Assembly: GCA_040902925.1 (NCBI GenBank)
Contig: JBBDWJ010000215.1
Span: forward strand, 1-20,659
Length of the DNA: 20,659 nt
Direction of reading: 5' to 3'
Origin: JBBDWJ01 sp040902925
Lineage (GTDB): Bacteria > Acidobacteriota > Terriglobia > Bryobacterales > UBA6623
Shown: piece by piece, positions 6,524-14,014 of the stretch
Position numbering within the stretch: position 1 is the first letter of the stretch
Layout of the letters: each line of letters begins with the position of its first letter
Made by a program: the position numbers and the translations under genes
Notes under the pieces: model-generated
Told to the model about the DNA's origin: nothing
The model's input: the letters and a program-made list of their open reading frames with translations, nothing else
Database searches by the model: none

Positions 6524-8942
6524 AGGAAACCCGCGACGAAGCCACACGCTCGAACTGAGAGCCCTGGCGGCTCAAACTCTTGTCGCGATACATGCGGCGG
6601 TCGGCCAGATAGATCAGCTCCGCCGACTCGCTGGCGTCGACGGGAAACAGCGCGGCGCCGACGCTGATTTTCGGGCGCAGATACACTCCCTCGGTTACCA
6701 TGATCGGCTTCGAGGCGAGAGTTTTCTTGATGGCCAGCACCTTGGCGTCCAGGCCGTCTTTGGCGATGCCCGGCACGATGGCAAGAAATTCGTCGCCGCC
6801 GACCCGGCCCAGGAAATCATAGGAGCGCAGGTGCGTCCTCAAGTTGCGCCCGATATCGAGCAGCAGCTTGTCGCCCGCCGCATGGCCGTAGGAGTCGTTG
6901 ACCGGTTTGAGCCCGTCAAGGTCCATGTAGAGCACGGCAACGGTCTGATTCTCGCGGTCGGCCCGTTTCAGCTCCGATTCGAGCTTGCGGAAAGCCGCGC
7001 GGGCGTTGGGCAGGTTGGTCGTCTCGTCGGTCTCCGCTTCCTGGTAAACCTTTTGCAGCGCTCGCGACGACATCACCGTGGAAGCCAGCTTGGGAGTGAT
7101 CAAGCTGAGGAAGTCCCCGTGCTGCTCGTTGAAATTGCCCGCTTCGGTCGACCCGAGCACCAGTACCCCGACCACGCGGTCCTCGAGCACGAGAGGCGCG
7201 ACCAGGGAGCTTTGGATGTCGTCGAGATAGCGCGGCACGCGTCCATCGACCGCTTCCGACGGAGGCGCGTCGGCGACCACGGGCAACCGTGTAGTCGCGG
7301 CCTGCGCGATGACGCCTTGATCGGCGGGCAGAACCAGCCGCGACAGGCAATGGTCCGGCAGCCCCTCGGCCTGCAATAGCACGTACTGGTCTTTCTCGAG
7401 GACGAAGATGCCGGCCTTGTCGTAGGGGATGGTCCGCCGCAGCGTCTGCAGGCAGTCCCGAACGCTCTTTTCGAAGTCCAGGTCCGCGCCGAGATTCGTG
7501 AGAATGTCGTAGAACGCCACCAAGTGCTCCGGCACCATCGCCAGCCGCTGCAACAGGTGAGGCTGAATGGAGTGCTCGCGGTCTGAGCCCTCGTCCATCA
7601 GTTCGGCCGGCAGCTCGATTACGGCCCGCTGTTCAAAGGCCAAGCGGCGCTCGGCCTCCAGCTCGCGGCGCAGTTCCTGGCGCAAGCCGGGCAACGTTAC
7701 CAAAAATGCGTCGACGACGCGCGGATCGAAGATCTTGCCGCGCTCTTCGCGCAACACTTCCACCGCCTCGTCCACCGACATCGCGTCGCGGTACGGCCGG
7801 TCGGTCAGCAAGGCGTTGAAACAATCGACCAACGTGAGAATACGGGCCAGCAGCGGGATCTGCTCGCTTTTCAACCCCCGCGGGTAGCCGCTGCCATCCC
7901 AATGCTCATGATGCGAGAGCACGATCTGCTCGACCGGTTGCGGAAGCTTTGCCCGCGAAATGATCTCGGCTCCGATCATGGCGTGGCTGGCGATCTCGCT
8001 GAACTCATGCTGCGTCAGCCGCGACGGTTTGCGCAGGATGTAGTCGGGCACGCGGACCTTCCCCACATCGTGCAGCACCGAGGCCAGCTCCAGCGTGCGG
8101 ATGTCGGCTTCCGGGCATTCCAGAGCCTCAGCCAACAACCGAACATGCCGCTTGACCCGCTGCAAGTGCCCGACCGCGGTGCCATCCTTGGTGTCGATTG
8201 CTTCGGCGAGCGTTTCGATTGCCCGCTGCTGGGTTTCGTCGAGAGCCTGGGCCTGGTTCTCCCGCTCCGAAAGCCGCGCAAGATAGGTTTTTAGGTAAAG
8301 GCCCACGGCGCCGGCGACGAATAACCACGCCGCAAACTCGATCCATCCGGAAGACCGCAATACAAAACGGGCGCTGACGACAGCAATGGGAGCGAGCACG
8401 TACACCGGAGCGCTCCAAAAGTGATCGCTCTTCCAGACGGCCCAGGGCGACGATTTGCTGTCGATTCCGAGCAGTGTCGCGCTGACGGCGCTGGCGGTCA
8501 CGAAGTAGGCGCCCACGGCAAACGCGAGGGACAGAATTAAAGCGAGGCCAACCTCTTCGAATGCGTAGCGATAGATCTCGCAAGCGGGCGGAACGGCGAT
8601 CGCGGCGGCGGCGACATCCATCAGGGTGTGCCTGCCCTTATGTTGTTCGCGGCGATCGAGGAGCCAATCGAAAAGCAAAGCGGCCGTAGCCACCAGGAAT
8701 ACGAAAAGGGCGGGTTGCGAAACAATCGCGGCGGCCACAGGAAGGATTGCCAGCGAGACCAACTGCTGCGTGCCTGGCAGCTTGAGCTTGAGCTGGCTGG
8801 TCGCGCAGGCCAGAATCGCCAGCATCGCGACCTCAATCCAGTCGCCTGGCTGAGCGTAGAACAACATGGAGGCTGTCGCGGCCACCGCAGCCACCAGCAA
8901 GACCCCCTGGACTATTTGGGCGAACGTGGAGCGCATCGCCAT
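6522..8942 (-). CDS. membrane HD-GYP / GAF / GGDEF cyclic-di-GMP turnover protein
   Basis: An 806-residue protein from the ATG at 8942 (ATG 8963 and TTG 9017 are upstream alternatives; AGGGAA about 9 nt before 8942 favours it). Residues about 5-220 are hydrophobic with six to eight membrane segments. Residues about 240-415 are an HD-GYP phosphodiesterase domain with LHDVGK (His291, Asp292), SHHEHWDGSGYP (His344, His345, Glu346) and a late VDCF Asp. Residues about 475-630 form a GAF sensor domain. Residues about 640-795 form a diguanylate cyclase domain with an intact GGDEF (715-719) and an intact inhibitory I-site RSYD (706-709) exactly five residues before it. Both the synthetic and the degradative domain keep their key residues, so the protein could make and break c-di-GMP depending on the membrane and GAF inputs. 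HD-GYP in front of GAF-GGDEF is a less common order than GGDEF-EAL. It appears to be monocistronic. Confidence 0.93.
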   Translation of the reverse strand: MAMRSTFAQIVQGVLLVAAVAATASMLFYAQPGDWIEVAMLAILACATSQLKLKLPGTQQLVSLAILPVAAAIVSQPALFVFLVATAALLFDWLLDRREQHKGRHTLMDVAAAAIAVPPACEIYRYAFEEVGLALILSLAFAVGAYFVTASAVSATLLGIDSKSSPWAVWKSDHFWSAPVYVLAPIAVVSARFVLRSSGWIEFAAWLFVAGAVGLYLKTYLARLSERENQAQALDETQQRAIETLAEAIDTKDGTAVGHLQRVKRHVRLLAEALECPEADIRTLELASVLHDVGKVRVPDYILRKPSRLTQHEFSEIASHAMIGAEIISRAKLPQPVEQIVLSHHEHWDGSGYPRGLKSEQIPLLARILTLVDCFNALLTDRPYRDAMSVDEAVEVLREERGKIFDPRVVDAFLVTLPGLRQELRRELEAERRLAFEQRAVIELPAELMDEGSDREHSIQPHLLQRLAMVPEHLVAFYDILTNLGADLDFEKSVRDCLQTLRRTIPYDKAGIFVLEKDQYVLLQAEGLPDHCLSRLVLPADQGVIAQAATTRLPVVADAPPSEAVDGRVPRYLDDIQSSLVAPLVLEDRVVGVLVLGSTEAGNFNEQHGDFLSLITPKLASTVMSSRALQKVYQEAETDETTNLPNARAAFRKLESELKRADRENQTVAVLYMDLDGLKPVNDSYGHAAGDKLLLDIGRNLRTHLRSYDFLGRVGGDEFLAIVPGIAKDGLDAKVLAIKKTLASKPIMVTEGVYLRPKISVGAALFPVDASESAELIYLADRRMYRDKSLSRQGSQFERVASSRVS

Positions 8943-9591
8943 GAACACAGATTCCCTACCCATCCCGCCGACACCTCGACCAAAGTGCGGAGGTCGAAGC
9001 CGCGAGCGCACGAACAAGAATTAAGGTCCGCGTCCGCGCGAGGGTGGACGCAGCAGAAGCGGCGGGCAGCAGAACTGAAACCCAGTCCAATGACCCACAC
9101 GCCACACCCTGCTGTGTCTGGGGGGGAATCTCGCGCTATCCGAACCGGCAAATCACCATTCTATCCGCCGGTGCGACCATGGTCTCGGTACCGAGAAGCC
9201 CTTAGAGTCCTCAGTCCTAGTACCAATCCCACTATACATCCTTTTTTTGCCTGAATCAAGACCAAATGTTACACCGGGGGCCCTCTAGGGGCAAAATCCC
9301 TATATCCAGGGATTCCAGAGTCTCACTCGGAACACAGTAGCATCCGGTCTAACCAAGGATAGGTCAGGAAAATCACAAAGATCCGCCGGGCGCGCCATCC
9401 GTGGTGGGCCATCGCAGGCCAATATGCGCCGGAAATTGACCAACCCTCGCACGATTCCAGTAATAGAACTCCCGAGATCACCAGGCCGACGCGTCCCTAG
9501 GTGCGCATTAGGCCACATTCCGGCGGCCTCGAACAGGCGCGCTGAAATCTGCGTTGGCCGAAACGAGAGTCCCTGGCAGAAGCAAAACAGC
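8943..9591. other. gene-free spacer (about 650 bp) between two minus-strand genes
   Basis: No frame here has convincing coding character. The 103-residue frame at 9300-9611 on the minus strand has no ribosome binding site, a biased composition and no recognisable motif. GC content drops compared with the flanking genes between about 9200 and 9480. Small structures seen: a perfect 14-bp palindrome (9183-9196) and a hairpin with 7-bp arms AATCCCT/AGGGATT (9295-9301/9308-9314). The right end of the spacer, up to about 9200, should contain the promoter of the HD-GYP/GGDEF gene. No transposon ends or RNA gene were recognised. Confidence 0.55.
9183..9196. promoter_or_regulatory. 14-bp perfect palindrome, possible operator
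   Basis: TCTCGGTACCGAGA is a perfect two-fold symmetric sequence about 240 bp upstream of the HD-GYP/GGDEF start. The size and symmetry fit a dimeric repressor site, but distance and the absence of a second copy leave this speculative. Confidence 0.25.
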
Positions 9592-11790
9592 CTAAAAACG
9601 GGCTCGGCCAAGAGCTTGCACCAGACGCGGCAAGCGCTGTTCGGCGTCGCGGTCCCTGCCGTAACGGGCGGCGTTGTAGCAGGCGGTGATCTGCTCGATG
9701 AGGCCGCGCAGCTCGGAGTCCTTTGCCGAACGCGAAAATTCCTCCGCGGTTTGCCAGGAGCGGCGTTCCATGCCGCGCCGTTTCAGGATGTCGAGCGCGC
9801 GGCGGTAGAAAAATGTGCTGTCGGCGGGCAGCCCCTTGCCGCTTCGCAGACGGCGCGCGTGTTGGGCGCGCTTCCAGTAGGGCACCAGGATGCGGAACGC
9901 CATGGCCAGCGCCATCAGTAGAGCGAGTGCGGCGGCGATCCCAGCTACCGCTGACGACGGCTTGCCGGCGGCTGGGCCATCCTTAGAAGAAATCAGCATT
10001 CCCCAGAAACGCCGGGCGTGCGCCATATTCTCGTCGATCCCGCTGACCAAAAACAGGGCGACGTGACGCGTGCGGCTCTGCACGGCGCGGGCGAGCTGAA
10101 GCTGGTGCGCGAAATCATAGTCCAGCACCCAATCGCCCCACGCCGACTGCAGCGCGTCCCAGTACATCCAAAGCTGCGCCATCCATGGATTCATCACACC
10201 GTCGGGAGCCGCCGGCGTGGGGTCAAATTCGATCCAGCCATACGCGGGAATGTACGCCTCGACCCAGGTGTGCGCGTCGCGCGAGCGGATCACGTGCAAG
10301 CCTGAGATCGGGTTATCGATGCCGCCGGCGAAACCGTTGACCAGGCGCGCCGGCACGCCTTGCGTCCGCAGCATCACCGCCATGGCGGAAGCGAAATACT
10401 CGCAGTGACCTCTACGCCGCTCAAACAGGAAGTGTGCCAGCGGATCGGAATGCCGCGCCGACGGAAGGTCGAGCGTATACCCGAACTCGCTGCGCAAGTA
10501 CGCTTCGATCGCCTCGGCCCGCGCCAGTACGGTGGGCCGCGAAGCGGCAATTTGCTGCCCCAGTTGCGCGATGCGCGGGTCGACCTCGGGCAACCGCAGG
10601 TAGAGATTGCGGAAGCGCTCCGAAAAAGTCTCGGTCACGTCGGCGGGCCGCTGCGACCTGGCGTCGGTGACCCAACTGACCACTTCGTACTGCACCGTCT
10701 GCAGGCCGCCGTCGAGAACTCGCAGGGAGTCGGTTTCGTCGACAACCAGCCGGTCGAAGCTGCCGCTGACAATCTGTTCGGGTACCCCGGTTACGAACAA
10801 AGCTTGCGAGCCGAGCGGCTCGAGCGCGACGCGGTAGTGGATCTTCCTGCCGGCCTGCGAGTGATGCCATCGCCGCGGCATGGCGTAGCTGCCGGTTTCG
10901 ATCAACTGCGAGCGCGGCTGGCTTGACCAGCGCCGCCCGTCGAAGCGGGTCAGCGCCACGCCGCGCCAGCGCCGTTGATGGACGTCCTCCTCCAGGCCGA
11001 GCACGCGCATCACCGGCGTGTTGTCGGGCTGTAGCGCGCCGATCGCGCCAAGGTCGACTTCCGACGAAAAACCGATCGTGGGGTCCAGGGCAAATGGCGA
11101 AATAGGCGCCCGGCCCATCATCCTGGGCAAAACCAGAAACAGCGTGAAACTGAGGGCCAGAATGCCCGCGGCCATGGCGCCGCTGGCCGCCGCCAGCCGG
11201 AACCCCAGGCGATTGCCTCCCGAGCCTGAGCTCTCGATGATGCGCGCGCCCGATTCACAGCCGCGTTTGACTTCGAAACTGACGATCGCGGTGGTCGCCA
11301 GGCAAAGAAACAACAGCAACACGCCGAGGTACCCAACGCCGGGTACGAACATGGACGCCGCCAGCAGATGCAGGAACGCCAGCAAGCCGAGATAGGAATA
11401 GTCGCGGCCCGACTTCGCGGTCAGCAGCTTGAGCGCCGTGAAAAAGAACATCATGCGGATCGTCGGCGCCACAAACGAATGGGAGATCAGCACGTAGTCG
11501 AGCGGGTAGAAGAGGAGATAGAGCAGCGCCAGCAGCGTGGCCGTTCCCTTCGGCAGTTCGAAGCGGACGACGTCGAATGTCGCCAGCAAGCGCAGCACCA
11601 GAGCCGCGAGCATCACGACCGAGATGAACGGATCCAGCCGGCCCGTGAAAAGAATCGCGAAAAAACCATTCGCGAGCAGCAGTACGAGCGAAACCTCGAA
11701 GACATGTCCGATGCGCCGGGCCGGTGCTGCGGAGGCCGCGGCTGCGGAGGCGGGCCCTACGGAGACGGGGGCTGTGGAGGCGGATCCCAC
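9592..11790 (-). CDS. TgpA-like transglutaminase membrane protein (DUF3488 / transglutaminase / DUF4129)
   Basis: A 732-residue inner-membrane protein. Residues about 30-225 hold six or so membrane helices with DUF3488 character (ending LPRMMGRAPISPF). A large extracytoplasmic region then carries a transglutaminase core with RRGHCEYFASAMAVMLR (Cys463), RDAHTWVEAY (His507) and WIEFDPTP (Asp523), a complete Cys-His-Asp triad. One more membrane helix follows near residues 608-630. The C-terminal soluble region, with RRALDILKRRGMERRSWQTAEEFSR, matches DUF4129. In other bacteria TgpA proteins are often encoded beside a MoxR ATPase and a DUF58 protein; neither is present here. The start is a GTG at 11790, with an Ala/Ser/Pro-rich first 25 residues lacking a clear ribosome binding site, so the true start may be further in. 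Confidence 0.93.
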   Translation of the reverse strand: MGSASTAPVSVGPASAAAASAAPARRIGHVFEVSLVLLLANGFFAILFTGRLDPFISVVMLAALVLRLLATFDVVRFELPKGTATLLALLYLLFYPLDYVLISHSFVAPTIRMMFFFTALKLLTAKSGRDYSYLGLLAFLHLLAASMFVPGVGYLGVLLLFLCLATTAIVSFEVKRGCESGARIIESSGSGGNRLGFRLAAASGAMAAGILALSFTLFLVLPRMMGRAPISPFALDPTIGFSSEVDLGAIGALQPDNTPVMRVLGLEEDVHQRRWRGVALTRFDGRRWSSQPRSQLIETGSYAMPRRWHHSQAGRKIHYRVALEPLGSQALFVTGVPEQIVSGSFDRLVVDETDSLRVLDGGLQTVQYEVVSWVTDARSQRPADVTETFSERFRNLYLRLPEVDPRIAQLGQQIAASRPTVLARAEAIEAYLRSEFGYTLDLPSARHSDPLAHFLFERRRGHCEYFASAMAVMLRTQGVPARLVNGFAGGIDNPISGLHVIRSRDAHTWVEAYIPAYGWIEFDPTPAAPDGVMNPWMAQLWMYWDALQSAWGDWVLDYDFAHQLQLARAVQSRTRHVALFLVSGIDENMAHARRFWGMLISSKDGPAAGKPSSAVAGIAAALALLMALAMAFRILVPYWKRAQHARRLRSGKGLPADSTFFYRRALDILKRRGMERRSWQTAEEFSRSAKDSELRGLIEQITACYNAARYGRDRDAEQRLPRLVQALGRARF

Positions 11791-11803
11791 GCCTTGATTC
11801 TAC

Positions 11804-11830
11804 CCGCCGCCGCGCTGCGGGAACAGCCGC
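11804..11830. repeat. 27-bp GC-rich direct repeat, copy 1
   Basis: Matches 11934-11960 at 25 of 27 positions, 130 bp apart in the same orientation. Both copies start CCGCCGCCGCGC and end ACAGCCGC. Copy 1 sits inside a CCCGC/GCGGG stem-loop (11803-11821). Confidence 0.55.
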
Positions 11831-11851
11831 ACCCAGGTGCGGCAGGCCCCC

Positions 11852-11900
11852 TTTTGCCTTTTGTACTTTGCCTTTGCCTTTGCCTTGCTTTATCTTTGCC
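11852..11900. repeat. TTTTGCC-rich intergenic repeat, copy 2
   Basis: A second copy of the run seen at 2478-2513. It opens TTTTGCCTTTTGTACTTTGC (one C/T change from copy 1) and then extends with three to four TTTGCC units to 11900. It lies between the two 27-bp GC-rich copies. Confidence 0.6.
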
Positions 11901-11933
11901 CCGCCGCGAGTAAAATGGCCAAACCTGAGCTAA

Positions 11934-11960
11934 CCGCCGCCGCGCGGCGGGCACAGCCGC
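11934..11960. repeat. 27-bp GC-rich direct repeat, copy 2
   Basis: Second copy of 11804-11830, with two substitutions. Here the first half forms a cleaner GC-rich palindrome (CCGCCGC/GCGGCGG). Confidence 0.55.
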
Positions 11961-12135
11961 GGCCGCAGGTTGCGCGAAGGTGAGCGCCGGGGCCGTCAGC
12001 CCGCTCGACCGTAGTGGCGTGTCGGCATGAAGCTGAGACGCTACCTTTGAAAATCACAGCGTTTGAAACCGAGGGTCTTCTCGTAAGAGCACGCTGCCTT
12101 GACGCCGCCCGGCGTGAATCGGGATCATCACCTGC

Positions 12136-12663
12136 ATGAGAACCCGCTTACTCCTGCTGTTTGCTTTGGGAGCGTGGCTGGGCGCCACGGTGTTCATGTG
12201 GATGGTGGCGACGCAAAACTTCGCCGTCGTCGAGCAGCTTCTGACAAGCCCCGCGGAAGGCTTCGCGGCAACCGTCTCGGCCCTCAGCCCGGACGAGTTG
12301 CGCCTGACGCTGCGGCACCAGGCGTCGGAAGTGAACCGCCTGTTTTTTGAAGGTTGGGGAATGCTGCAGCCGCCCCTGGCCGTCCTGGTGATGCTGCTGG
12401 TCTGGCGCTCGGGCAGCCCCAGAGCGATCGTGGCCGCGGCAGCGTTGATGCTGCTGATCACGGTCTTTCTGCAGCTATACGTCGTGCCCGAAACGGTGAG
12501 GCTGGGCCGGCTGCTCGACTTCGTTCCGCGAGAACCTCCGCCGCCCGAGGCCGCGCCGTTCTGGCGCTTGCACCACACCTATACCGGCCTCGATATGTTG
12601 AAGTTCGTGCTCGGCCTGGGTATAGCCTTCTGGGAAGTGAAGCGCACGCCCCGCGCTGGCTAG
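12136..12663 (+). CDS. four-helix DUF4149-like integral membrane protein
   Basis: A 175-residue hydrophobic protein with four predicted membrane helices: residues about 3-25 (LLLLFALGAWLGATVFMWMV), 75-92 (MLQPPLAVLVMLLVW), 97-118 and 155-168. The first helix with GAWLGATVF, the conserved Arg/His-containing segment FWRLHHTYTGLDMLKFVLGL before the last helix, and the overall length fit DUF4149/TMEM205-like proteins, whose function in bacteria is not established. The ATG at 12136 begins directly with helix 1. The ribosome binding site is weak. It stands alone on the plus strand, with a repeat-rich region on each side. Confidence 0.8.
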   Translation: MRTRLLLLFALGAWLGATVFMWMVATQNFAVVEQLLTSPAEGFAATVSALSPDELRLTLRHQASEVNRLFFEGWGMLQPPLAVLVMLLVWRSGSPRAIVAAAALMLLITVFLQLYVVPETVRLGRLLDFVPREPPPPEAAPFWRLHHTYTGLDMLKFVLGLGIAFWEVKRTPRAG

Positions 12664-12720
12664 ACGGGGCGATGTGAGCCAGGGCGCCACGCCGGCGGGA
12701 TTGAGAATCTTGAAAGGCGA

Positions 12721-12817
12721 ACTCGGCCGCAGATGAACGCAGATAAACGCAGATGGATACAGACGGATTTTTCGGGGTGCAATCTGCGTGTATCTGCGTT
12801 CATCTGCGGCTACGAGT
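12721..12817. repeat. 97-bp inverted repeat built on a CGCAGAT 10-mer
   Basis: The left arm (12726-12754) and right arm (12782-12810) are reverse complements at 28 of 29 positions, around a 27-nt loop. The pairing extends outward by ACTCG (12721-12725) and CGAGT (12813-12817) past a 2-base bulge. Each arm is itself a tandem array of about three 10-bp units of the form CGCAGATgaA. Similar CGCAGAT palindromes occur as dispersed repeats in several phyla. It is not followed by a T-run on either strand. It lies between the membrane protein gene and the structured leader of the NMP kinase gene. Confidence 0.8.
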
Positions 12818-12925
12818 TTTGCAACCCGCAAACGAGCCAGCAGGCGGAATCGCGGCCCGGTTTCTTCCGAAACTGAGTCCCAGCACTTGAAACCTCGGCC
12901 CGGCAACGCTATGATGCCCGGTCTG

Positions 12926-13106
12926 GCGCGCCTTTCTCACAAGGCGTCGCGGCGAGAGGCGGGGGAACCCCGCGGATACGAGGCGCGTGCCGTTTGGCGC
13001 GCGGAAAGCGTACCTCGACAGTACGTTGAGCACGGTAAGCAAGCAGCAACGAAGTAGACTCGGGCTTATCGTGCCTCGCGGTCGACAGCTTGTGAGAAAG
13101 GCGCGC
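12926..13106 (+). ncRNA. candidate structured cis-regulatory RNA upstream of the NMP kinase gene
   Basis: Helices found by eye: P1 12926-12943 with 13089-13106 (18 perfect bp); P2 as 12946-12949 with 13083-13086 and 12952-12956 with 13075-13079; P3 12959-12964 with 12968-12973 (GCGGGG, loop GAA); P4 12983-12991 with 12996-13002 (loop GTTT, 2-nt bulge); P5 13007-13013 with 13021-13027; P6 13030-13040 with 13064-13074 (11 bp, one G-U) with a 23-nt loop. P3 to P6 radiate from a junction closed by P2, with few unpaired bases (GGATACGAG and GGAA linkers). The 3' strand of P1 includes the GAGAAAGG ribosome binding site (13094-13101) of the GTG start at 13109, so closing P1 would block translation. 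It does not match the conserved cores of lysine, cobalamin, TPP, glycine or c-di-AMP riboswitches that I could compare. A mobile element with 18-bp terminal repeats is the main alternative. Confidence 0.55.
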
Positions 13107-13108
13107 TG

Positions 13109-13714
13109 GTGAACAAGTACATCATGTTCGGCCCGCAGGGCAGCGGCAAGAGCACGCAAAGCCGGCTGCTCGCCCAGGCATACGATATCGTCCACATCTC
13201 GATAGGGGAAGTCTTCCGCTGGAATATCGATAATCACACCAAGCTGGCGGCCCAGGTGCAGCGTCTGCTGACTTCCGGACACCTCGTGCCCGACGAGATC
13301 GTCGAGCAGGTCGTTCGCGAGCGGCTGGAGCTCCACGACTGGAACTACGGCTTCGTCCTCGACGGCTTCCCCCGAACCCGCCGCCAGGCCGAGTATCTGT
13401 TTGAAAACTGGAACATGGACAAAGTGATCTACCTCAACGTCCCCGACGAGGTGGTCGAGAAGCGCGTGCTGCAAAGAGCCCGCCAGGGTTTCGGAGGCGG
13501 CTTCACCAAGCGCGCCGACGATAATCCGGAATCGCTGCGCGTACGCATGCAGCAATATCACGAAAAAACCAAGCCGCTGCTCGAGCTCTACAAGCAGAAA
13601 TGCATGCTGATCGATATCAACGGAGAGCTGCCGATCTCAGGCGTCTACAGCCGGATTATCGAAGCGCTCGGGCTTACACCGCCGCTGAAACGCCCGCAGA
13701 CCGATTCCCGCTAG
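13109..13714 (+). CDS. adenylate kinase-family nucleoside monophosphate kinase
   Basis: A 201-residue cytoplasmic phosphotransferase. It has the P-loop GPQGSGKST (residues 8-16), HISIGEVFRW in place of the usual HISTGDMLR, the NMP-binding DGFPRTRRQAE (85-95), an LID region RARQGFGGGFTKRADDN that is short and lacks the zinc-finger cysteines, and RMQQYHEKTKPLLELY (147-161). The family transfers phosphate from ATP to AMP or a related nucleoside monophosphate; the altered GEVFRW segment leaves the acceptor uncertain. The GTG at 13109 is required because the P-loop strand NKYIMF begins immediately after it. The ribosome binding site GAGAAAGG lies in the P1 helix of the preceding structured leader. 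It is not next to secY or ribosomal protein genes, so it may be an extra copy rather than the housekeeping adk. Confidence 0.9.
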   Translation: MNKYIMFGPQGSGKSTQSRLLAQAYDIVHISIGEVFRWNIDNHTKLAAQVQRLLTSGHLVPDEIVEQVVRERLELHDWNYGFVLDGFPRTRRQAEYLFENWNMDKVIYLNVPDEVVEKRVLQRARQGFGGGFTKRADDNPESLRVRMQQYHEKTKPLLELYKQKCMLIDINGELPISGVYSRIIEALGLTPPLKRPQTDSR

Positions 13715-13758
13715 CCCGCTGAAAACAAGAATAGGCGCCCGCCGTGTTGGATCAGTAA

Positions 13759-13802
13759 ATCGCCGCAGGCGATCCGAGCCCTACCCGCAAGGGTGGGGCC
13801 AG
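13759..13802. repeat. two-hairpin dispersed repeat, copy A
   Basis: Hairpin 1 is ATCGCC/GGCGAT with loop GCA (13759-13773). Hairpin 2 pairs GCCCTACCC (13778-13786) with GGGTGGGGC (13791-13799) around the tetraloop GCAA. The block 13768-13802 is identical over 35 nt to 20338-20372. It lies in the 300-bp spacer (13715-14014) downstream of the NMP kinase gene. No T-run follows. The remainder of that spacer shows only the promoter at its 3' end. Confidence 0.8.
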
Positions 13803-13965
13803 CTCTGAGCGACATTCACAAGCCGTTGTTCAAGCCACAAAATGACATGAAGGCCCTCACCCGCATTCCCGCAGCCTTGTTTTGAGTGATTTTCCCATTG
13901 CTGTATCTCGCCTGTGCCGTTAATTCCGTGCCTGGAAAGCGCATAAATCAGATTGATTTCTTGTG

Positions 13966-13994
13966 TAGACAGGAACGAATGATGCGTCTATAAT
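13966..13994 (+). promoter_or_regulatory. sigma70-type promoter of the EEP/Excalibur gene
   Basis: -35 TAGACA (13966-13971, 5 of 6 matches to consensus), 17-nt spacer, perfect -10 TATAAT (13989-13994). The start site would fall near 14001, giving a leader of only about 14 nt that begins at the AAAAGGGG ribosome binding site (14001-14008). This is the best housekeeping promoter in the window. Confidence 0.75.
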
Positions 13995-14014
13995 GCTGCC
14001 AAAAGGGGTTTTCT

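Larger units (their letters stand above)
11791..12135. other. 345-bp divergent intergenic region rich in repeats
   Basis: Lies between the divergent TgpA-like gene (minus) and the DUF4149-like gene (plus) and must carry both promoters. It contains two near-identical 27-bp GC-rich copies (11804-11830 and 11934-11960), a hairpin of GCCGCACC/GGTGCGGC with a 2-base loop (11826-11843), and copy 2 of the TTTTGCC-rich repeat (11852-11900) between them. No gene is supported in the region. Confidence 0.55.

Noticed and set aside
6357..7379. 340-residue open frame on the plus strand
   Set aside because: Overlaps the GGDEF and GAF coding region in antisense; composition typical of a shadow frame.
8628..9254. 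208-residue open frame on the plus strand reaching into the spacer
   Set aside because: Begins antisense to the membrane region of the c-di-GMP protein, is polar and low in complexity, and has no recognisable start signal.
9300..9611. 103-residue open frame on the minus strand in the 650-bp spacer
   Set aside because: The only frame that lies mostly outside known genes, but it overlaps the end of the TgpA-like gene, lacks a ribosome binding site and has no motif or hydrophobic pattern that makes sense.
12721..12817. CRISPR array from the repeated CGCAGAT units
   Set aside because: Units are 10 bp with no unique spacers and are arranged as an inverted repeat; no cas genes are present.
12788..13057. 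89-residue open frame on the plus strand before the kinase
   Set aside because: Covers the inverted repeat and structured leader; codons follow the hairpins rather than a protein pattern.
12926..13106. Interpretation as a 6S RNA or lysine riboswitch
   Set aside because: Length is similar to both, but 6S is a long rod with a central bubble, not a multibranch junction, and the lysine riboswitch conserved core motifs are absent.
13778..13799. Intrinsic terminator for the NMP kinase gene
   Set aside because: Strong stem, but no T-run follows on either strand and the same element recurs as a dispersed repeat.
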